A stretch of 64,000 nt of DNA, taken from assembly GCF_040436345.1 (NCBI RefSeq), contig NC_133238.1, positions 10,604,150 through 10,668,149 on the forward strand. Direction: 5' to 3'. The notes under the pieces were generated by a model. That model was given only the letters and a program-made list of their open reading frames with translations, was not told the origin of the DNA and searched no databases. This stretch comes from Pagrus major (taxonomy: Eukaryota > Chordata > Actinopteri > Spariformes > Sparidae). Shown piece by piece: positions 57,723 through 64,000 of this stretch (the stretch's first letter is position 1; every line of letters starts with the position of its first letter). The translations under genes and the position numbers were made by a program.

Positions 57723-58027
57723 AAAATATTGAAGACGCCACAATAAAAGATGGACTTTGTATTCACAGCTACTAATAATTAACTCTTTGCAGCTACTATG
57801 ACTCTACCCAACAATAGCAGTAATATGCCGTATCTATTCAACTTGTATTCTCCTTTAAGGATCACCCCGTCTTACCTTGGCATCGCCTATCTGCCTCCCC
57901 TGTCCAAAGTCCTGCCCGGGCTGCTTTTTGATAAGGTAGGCACCACTGGCATCACGGTCACTCTGCTCCACACCTTGACACGCTCCACCATCTCAGGACG
58001 ACCCATCGTTTGACCTCTTCAGCCAGA

Positions 58028-58579
58028 ATGGACCCCTGTGAGGAGAACGTGTACGAGAACCCAGAGGCCACCTACCAGAACGAGTCGTCAGGTATTTATG
58101 ACTTGACCTACGAGACACCGTACGAAGAGCCATCCGCCCTGACGGGAGAGTACATGAACGCTGGACGGGCCCCCAGTCCACCTGCTCTGCCCCCACCTCG
58201 CATCCCCACTGAGGAGAGGCGAGGCAGTTCCTCCTCTTCCTCTTCCTCATCCTCATCGTCTCATTCCATGCACGCAGAAGATGAAGAGAAAGCTGAGGTG
58301 GAGGACTGGACGAGGGAGGAGGTGAAAGAGGAAGAGTCATCATCAGAAGAGGAGAAAGTAGAGGTGGAGGAGGTGGTGGAGAAGTTGGAGGAGGTGGAGC
58401 AGAGCAGCACAGTGCTGAATTGGGAGCTGGGGTCTCCCGAGGCCGATGTGGACGGGGAAAGGTCATCACGCAGGTCCTCCTCTTCGTCATCATCATCTTC
58501 ATCGGCCTCTGAGAAGGAGGAAGCTGAGGAGAAGGCAGAGTCTGGAGAGGGGGAACTGAAAGTCACACTTTATGTGAAG
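58028..58579 (+). CDS. clic5: clic5 long-isoform first coding exon (CLIC5B-like)
   Basis: 184 codons from ATG 58028 to a GTAAGG donor, ending VTLYVK in phase 0, which joins the shared exon at 62979 exactly as the short form's ELFVK does. The N-terminus is rich in tyrosine motifs (VYENPEATYQ, GIYDLTYETPYEEP); then come a 12-Ser run, acidic Glu/Val stretches and a second Ser run. Human CLIC5B likewise has a long acidic, Tyr-rich N-terminal extension before the GST-like core, so this is the alternative promoter form. The extension is low-complexity and poorly conserved. The frame opens 18 bases earlier at a TTG, but the first ATG is 58028. Confidence 0.8.
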
Positions 58580-58941
58580 GTAAGGAAGAAGAGTGTCGGA
58601 TTCATTACATTCTCTGATTTACTTCAGTTTAAACTCTGGCTGTGCACATATTGCACACACACTCACACACAAAGTCATGTAGCCTGCATGCCCCAAACCT
58701 ATAAACTGTCTTTGAACCAGGATCATAAATCTCAGCCGTAATCACATTCATATCAGTTGCTCATGAGCAAGTGTGCAAGGTCAGTGTGTGTGTGAGGAAT
58801 GTGATTGTGGCTCATCCAGAGTTGGACTTCATGCCCCGTTGTTCGGGCCCTGTACACACCGGACTGGGCTGTTCGCACATACACTTCTATTTATAGGTCG
58901 TCATGTTTAGTCATTCCTGCATGTGTGTGAGCGTCAGAGTG

Positions 58942-58946
<5 letters not shown>

Positions 58947-58981
<35 letters not shown>
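58947..58981. repeat. (TG)n microsatellite
   Basis: About 17 units in a clic5 intron. Confidence 0.95.
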
Positions 58982-58984
<3 letters not shown>

Positions 58985-60299
58985 GTGTTTCTAAATATAA
59001 GTTAAGTTGAACTGACAAGAATGTTCTGACTCAGTGCTGGGATAGTTGGGGATGGTTCCCGTCGCACGGCCATGTGATCCATCTATCTATCTATAAAGCA
59101 AACATACCCAAACATGCTCGCTAACTGTACTTATTACATAATCTGGCGTGATCCTCACAACAGTCCACTTGCACTGGAACATCATAAATATGACACTTTG
59201 AAACTACACCTATAACAATATAACCCTGAGGTCATAGCGGTAGAATGAGAGTGACTGAGGTCTGTCGTTGGCAGCACCAAGCTAAGCGGGCTCCAAACTA
59301 TTTTAATGCTGCCTTTTTCAAATGTTTCCTTGAAGTGTTAGCATTGGAGCCTTGCTTGAATTACTCAGTAGCATACTTATTAAATATAAAGACAAATCTA
59401 GCAAATTTAACATCGCCAAATGTCACTTTACCTCAGTTACAACAGTAGCAGTGGGCTATGATTCAAGCGTTAGCTAGCTAACATTTAAGTACCGTTATAG
59501 TAAGGCACCCTTTATTTAAGTTAAGAAGCTATAAGTAATGACTTTGTTAATGGTTAACAAATCATTTTACCTAATACTTTATAGATCATGTAGAAGCTTT
59601 ATAAAACAACTTCAGGGTTGCCAGGTTGTGACACTTGCTTTAGCTTCTTAGCTAGCTTTTAAATTTGTTGAATTCCTCTTTTGGCATCTTGGCCTAAATA
59701 CATGATAAATACAAATATATAAATATAAATACAATACACATGAAAATAGATTTTATTCTTTTATTCTGCACCTTTCTCCAAGCTCTGTAGATGTTTTTTT
59801 TTTTTTGTTTTTTTAAGGATCTGTCTTAAAGAGCTAGCTAAAAAGACACAGCTATGCTAAAAGAGGTTTTCCATGACCTGGCTACCGAAAGGTTATTCTT
59901 ATCAATAGCTTGTAACTGATCCATGAAGCATGATTAATAATTAATTACCATGAATAAAGCCATTAATCACACCTCATAAACCCTACCTAAACATTGCTTT
60001 ACTAGATTGTGGTAATGGAACATTAACTTGACAGTAAAATATTATACAGTAAATGTTGCCATCTATCTAATTCTACCAATCCCCACTGTACAAGGGATAA
60101 AGCAGAGATATGAAGTTGCAATTTGTGAGTACTCTAGGATCATAAAGTCTTGGTGAGACAGAATCTTTTTCTTTTACTGAAAATACATCTATTAAGCAGC
60201 CCGTGTTTGAGCTTAAATGTCTAACAGGTGACATGATCTAAATCTTTTAAAATGGATTTTAAAAAGATCTGGCTTCATTTTGAGAAAATGCTCGGTGAT

Positions 60300-60425
60300 T
60301 ACCTTAAACATCTGGGCACTGTAGTTTTTAGCAAATGTTGACCAAACAGTCAGAAATAGCGCATTTGTTCGGGACTACTTTCAGCTGCGGATGAATCCAC
60401 ATTTCGTGCTTTAGCATGTACAGCA
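60300..60425. repeat. Dispersed repeat, family E, copy 2
   Basis: Same ordered landmarks as 49660-49800: GGGCACTGTAGTTTTTA, GCGCATTTGTTCGGGACTAC, CAGCTGCGGATGAAT. Confidence 0.65.
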
Positions 60426-60742
60426 CCAGTTCAGTGTATTTGGGATCAATTCCAAACTTTACTACGTTACTCCACAGCATGGGACCTACGGGTGCTGATG
60501 AGTCTGACATGGAGACGATGACTTTCTATGATTCAAAGTCACCCGGTTGTGATGTCAATCAGAGCACTAAGAGGTGGGAGGAGCGGGGCACCCTTGGGTG
60601 ATTTGTTCTGCCCTTTCCCTCCTCGCTGCATTAACGCTTTCAGTGACACCCCCTCTCCACCCCACCTAAGGGGGTTATTTTTTGCCCGTCACTGTCACGC
60701 CCCACTGCTGAGGCCTCGGGTACAAATTGGACCTCTCTCTTA

Positions 60743-60756
60743 CACACACACACACA

Positions 60757-60784
<28 letters not shown>
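60743..60784. repeat. (AC)n(TC)n compound microsatellite
   Basis: CA run passing straight into a CT run, about 220 bases before the short clic5 start codon. Confidence 0.93.
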
Positions 60785-60787
<3 letters not shown>

Positions 60788-60906
60788 CCCTACACACACT
60801 CTCTTTGGCGTTCGTCCTCAGCTGACACTCTGACACAGCTGCTATGGGACCGAGCAGACTTCACCACATGGACCTGGAGTAAAAATCTGCTGTAAACTGA
60901 AACGGC

Positions 60907-60933
60907 TTACACACACACACACACACACACACA
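60907..60933. repeat. (CA)n microsatellite in probable clic5 5' UTR
   Basis: About 12 CA units ending in GAGAGAG, 70 bases upstream of the short-form ATG. Confidence 0.93.
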
Positions 60934-61001
60934 GAGAGAGACAAACACATCTACACACTTGTGGAAGCAAAACACACAAGCAAAGCGTGTTTCTCTTGAC
61001 C

Positions 61002-61058
61002 ATGACGGATACTGCAGCTGAGGAGGACAAGGACCCTGATATTGAGCTATTTGTCAAG
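61002..61058 (+). CDS. clic5: clic5 short-isoform first coding exon
   Basis: 19 codons, MTDTAAEEDKDPDIELFVK, ending at AAG before a GTGGGG donor, phase 0. This is the canonical CLIC N-terminus (human CLIC5 starts MTDSA and also has DPEIELFVK), and it joins directly to AGSDGES of the exon at 62979. The first ATG in good context after the CA-rich leader is used. Confidence 0.92.
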
Positions 61059-61659
61059 GTGGGGAGTTGTGTGTTTGTGTGTGTGTGTGTGTTTTGGTGT
61101 TTGCAGAGTTTGTGATGAACACAAACTCGACACTAGGTCAGTTTTCTTCTCACTTCTAAATTACATTCCTGTACAAACTTCACTATCTCACCCCACACAC
61201 TTGTTATTTTTGTGTATGACAAAATTTCCACTGCATCTGTGAAATATTTGCTGTGTGTGTTGTGTGTGTGTGTATGTTGGGGATGGCTCTTTTAAGCGTG
61301 TGCATGCCATGTTGTTGTTGTTGTGTGCTGATTTTTCCGTGTGTTAACCTGACACCCACGTGCATAGACAATCTCTCTCTTTCTCTCTCCCATGAATTAT
61401 TGCTGGGGTCCTTTCAGTGTCGAGAACAGCGGCTTTAAATGGTCCAATGTTATGATACAATAAGTATTATTATGTATTTATATGTATGCATGTGTGCACT
61501 TTCCATTTGTTAGCTGACCAACACAGTTTAGACATACTGCTCTCTTACAGTCATTCACTGAAAAAAAGGCAGTATATATTGTGACAGACTGTTGAAATGA
61601 CTGTATGTGAAAAAATATTCAAGGGATTAGTACAAAAAGTTGGAAAACGCACTTTTTCT

Positions 61660-61831
61660 GGGAGAGTTGGATGAGAATGTCGATACCACTTTCATATGTG
61701 AATGTTAAATATGAAGCTACAGCCAGCAGCTACATTTGAATCAGGGGTTACCAGCTACTAGAGCTAACACAATCTGCCTGCCATCACCTATAAAGCTAAT
61801 TAACTAGTTATTTCTGGTTTGCTTTATCTGC

Positions 61832-61870
<39 letters not shown>

Positions 61871-62060
61871 AATATTTTTTTTAAAATGTGTTTTAATGGT
61901 TGTTCGTTATTTCTTGGCTGGACAGATGGTGTTTTCTCCACATATGCTTCTGTTTTTTGTTGTTCATCTTTATGCTAAGCTAAGCTAACTGGCTTCTGGC
62001 TGTACCTTCCCATTTGACTTATAGATATGAGAGTGTTAATAACTTTCTCATCTATGTCTT
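61660..62060. repeat. GCTAAGC-type dispersed element with an (AAT)n insertion
   Basis: TTAAATATGAAGCTACAGCC, ATGCTAAGCTAAGCTAACTG and TATAGATATGAGAGTG match the family; a perfect (AAT)n run occupies 61832-61868. In a clic5 intron. Confidence 0.65.
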
Positions 62061-62978
62061 GGCAAAAAATGAATATGACTTTCTATTTGTTCTGTTTTTT
62101 TCAATACACATATTTTGTTTTAGCTCCTGAACTACAATTGATTCATACTCAACATGTTTGCTTAATGCATGCAGCACAGTATTGTAATCAAGCTAATTTA
62201 ACAATGACTGCTTTTCTAATTAAGTTGCATATTGTACTGAAAGAAATGGACAGCAATGGCTGCACGAAGGGATAGCAATGCTTCATTTAAATGTTCAAAA
62301 CACCACAGCATGTTTTATACAGTAGTTAGCTCTTATGTAAATTATACATGATTTCTAGTAAATGGGCTTAAAAGTGTTTTCTGTACACAGCAAATCTGCC
62401 AAATGGGGTCAGATGACCAGACTTGGTTCCTCGGGAATTTCATAAAACACGTTTTGAACCACGCGACTTCTTTTGATTGACAGAAAAGTATCATGGCGGG
62501 ACAGGAGGCTGTATGATTTCTAAAGCTGATACACTACTTCAGTATTATAGGAACAAGAAGTCCAAACGGGCAGTGAGGCGGCTAATGGAAGCAGTGTGGA
62601 TTATTCATGTCGGACTCGGTGTCTGATTTCAGTGTCCTGTTGCAGCTTTGCGCGCACACACATACTCAAGCACACACACACACGCACATTCATCCTACTG
62701 TATTTGATCATAGGCCAATTATAAATGCGAGTACAGTATGTACACACACAGACCTGACCTCAAACCCACTACTTTAAACTATAAGGTCTTCTTGTAGAAG
62801 TTGCAACTTGATTAATTGATTCAAGTGTTTGCGTTGCGTATGTGTGTGAATCAGTGTATTACAGTCATTAAGGAGTGTGTGCATGTACAGGAGTAGGGCA
62901 GCATATGAGGGCTAAGGAATATGTGTGTCTAAACTCTTTTTTAATTCTTCATGTATCTGTCTTGGTGTGTGTGTGCAG

Positions 62979-63088
62979 GCTGGGAGTGATGGCGAGAGCA
63001 TTGGAAACTGTCCCTTCTCACAACGCCTCTTTATGATCCTCTGGCTGAAAGGCGTAGTCTTCAATGTCACCACCGTCGACCTCAAGAG
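62979..63088 (+). CDS. clic5: clic5 shared exon 2 (gene continues past the window)
   Basis: 110 bases, the standard length of CLIC exon 2, coding [20 protein letters not shown] through TTVDLK with a split Arg codon at the GTAATA donor. CPFSQRL carries the Cys of the CLIC glutaredoxin-like site, and the hydrophobic stretch that follows is the putative membrane-inserting segment. CLIC5 links membranes to cortical actin/ezrin and is important in hair-cell stereocilia and podocytes. The near-identity to CLIC5 and the enpp4 neighbour support CLIC5 over CLIC4 or CLIC6. The 3' exons lie beyond 64000, so the gene is partial here. Confidence 0.92.
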
Positions 63089-64000
63089 GTAATACTAATA
63101 TCATATTATAGCTCTATAGTATTACAGTAAAACACTCAGAATAGAGGATAGAAGATCAATATTAGCTCTAGCTTTACATAGTCCTGGTGTGCAAACCGAA
63201 GAGATACAAAACTTGAAGAGAAAATGGAAGAAATGTTTGTTAAAGCTGCTATGATCAATATTTTTTGGACTGTATTAACAAGGAATTAAAGGTCAAACTT
63301 TTAAATCCACAGAGAATTATCATCAAACTCTGCAATTCCCATTAGCCCTATGGAGCGTTTTAGCATCTTTCAGCTCATTATTTTGGTCTTCTGGCAGACA
63401 TCTTTACTGTTTCAGTTCACTCTCTTTATCCTGACCTTTTCCAGCTCCAGCAGGTAGATGTTATCAGTAAAGAAGCTTTAATAAACCTACTGTAAGCTAT
63501 CAAACAGCAGACAAAGTTAGCAACAAGTTGGTTAGCATAGTGTAGCATTTAGAAGCTAACGAGCCACATATTTCCCTTAGGAGATAATGGAGACAAAAAA
63601 ATGAGAGTAAATATTGGATTTACATTCAAAAGAACACCTGAATGCTAATGTAGCTCTGTGTCTGCTAGGCAGCTCAATGCTAAAAACTGCCATATCAACC
63701 TAAAATGTGCTAACATGTCAGTATTATCTTCCCAGTGGCCAAAAAAGCAGGTTTAAACAGAAAAAAAAACAGATACTTTAAAAAGTAATGACCAAATTTC
63801 CCTCTGCCTTGGCTGCACTTTGAGGCTAATGCTACCATGTTAGCACACTATGAATACTTGCATAAAATGCTAAATGTGACAGGCTATATACATACCCAGG
63901 ATGCAAAATACATATAACAATACATACATATAACATGCTAATTCATGCTCAAAAGAAATGTTCCATAAGGTGCAGGGAATTTTTTCAAATATTGTGGTTT
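63089..64000. other. clic5: clic5 intron 2, incomplete
   Basis: AT-rich with scattered GCTAATGCTA / TGTTAGCA text of dispersed-repeat character from about 63480 onward. No exon is visible before the window ends. Confidence 0.6.

Larger units (their letters stand above)
55801..58027. other. Intergenic region between divergent enpp4 and clic5
   Basis: No supported coding region. Around 56070-56172 there are two TTGACGTA sites about 40 bases apart and a CCAATCAGCG box, a possible promoter or enhancer group. A complete family B MITE (57117-57478) and a partial family C element (about 57530-57722) follow, then about 300 bases that probably include the 5' UTR of the long clic5 form. Confidence 0.5.
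58580..61001. other. clic5: clic5 intron between alternative first exons
   Basis: Holds (TG)n at 58947-58981, a family E copy at 60300-60425 and an (AC)n(TC)n tract at 60743-60784. The last 250 bases before 61002 should contain the promoter and 5' UTR of the short form. Nothing else recognised. Confidence 0.6.

Noticed and set aside
57798-58013. 71-codon frame just upstream of clic5 long exon
   Set aside because: No family likeness, not in frame with 58028, most likely 5' UTR or upstream DNA.

Overview
The window is a stretch of a ray-finned fish nuclear genome, most likely a percomorph teleost. The evidence is five vertebrate genes with short, canonical GT-AG introns, many CA/TG and GATA microsatellites, and dense short inverted-repeat transposons (TTAAAGG... 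ends and 'GCTAAGCTAAGC' elements) of the kind common in spiny-rayed fishes. There are no bacterial-type operons, CRISPR arrays or phage genes.

Layout. (1) 161-10414, + strand: rp1l1-like gene with two doublecortin domains, seven coding exons and about 2,692 residues. (2) 14513-25641, - strand: gckr, glucokinase regulatory protein, 19-20 coding exons and about 596-603 residues. Its introns carry a 2.3 kb minisatellite, a GATA/GACA tetranucleotide tract, a foldback element and several MITE-like elements. (3) 31410-39139, + strand: xkr6, an XK-related membrane protein of 568 residues in four coding exons, starting in a CpG-rich region. (4) 51306-54403, - strand: enpp4, a type-I membrane nucleotide pyrophosphatase/phosphodiesterase of 458 residues in seven coding exons, plus a predicted non-coding first exon near 55733. 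(5) 58028 to the window end, + strand: clic5, with two alternative first coding exons (a long acidic/Ser-rich one and the short canonical one) that both fit the shared 110-base second exon. The rest of clic5 lies beyond the window.

Orientation. rp1l1 and gckr converge, gckr and xkr6 diverge, xkr6 and enpp4 converge, and enpp4 and clic5 diverge. The genes belong to different pathways (photoreceptor axoneme, hepatic glucokinase control, XK-family membrane protein, extracellular nucleotide hydrolysis, intracellular chloride channel-like protein), so they are physical neighbours rather than a functional cluster. From general knowledge, RP1L1-XKR6 and ENPP4-CLIC5 are neighbours on two different human chromosomes and GCKR lies on a third, so the window joins three human syntenic blocks.

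The rest is introns and intergenic DNA. Most of what can be recognised there is non-autonomous transposons with TTAA-type ends (similar in form to T2/Kolobok MITEs), one hAT-like MITE, simple repeats, two short perfect hairpins in xkr6 intron 1 and several local duplications. I found no tRNA, rRNA or recognisable miRNA. All exon joins were read by eye from splice consensus, reading-frame continuity and remembered family sequence. No alignment or expression data were available.
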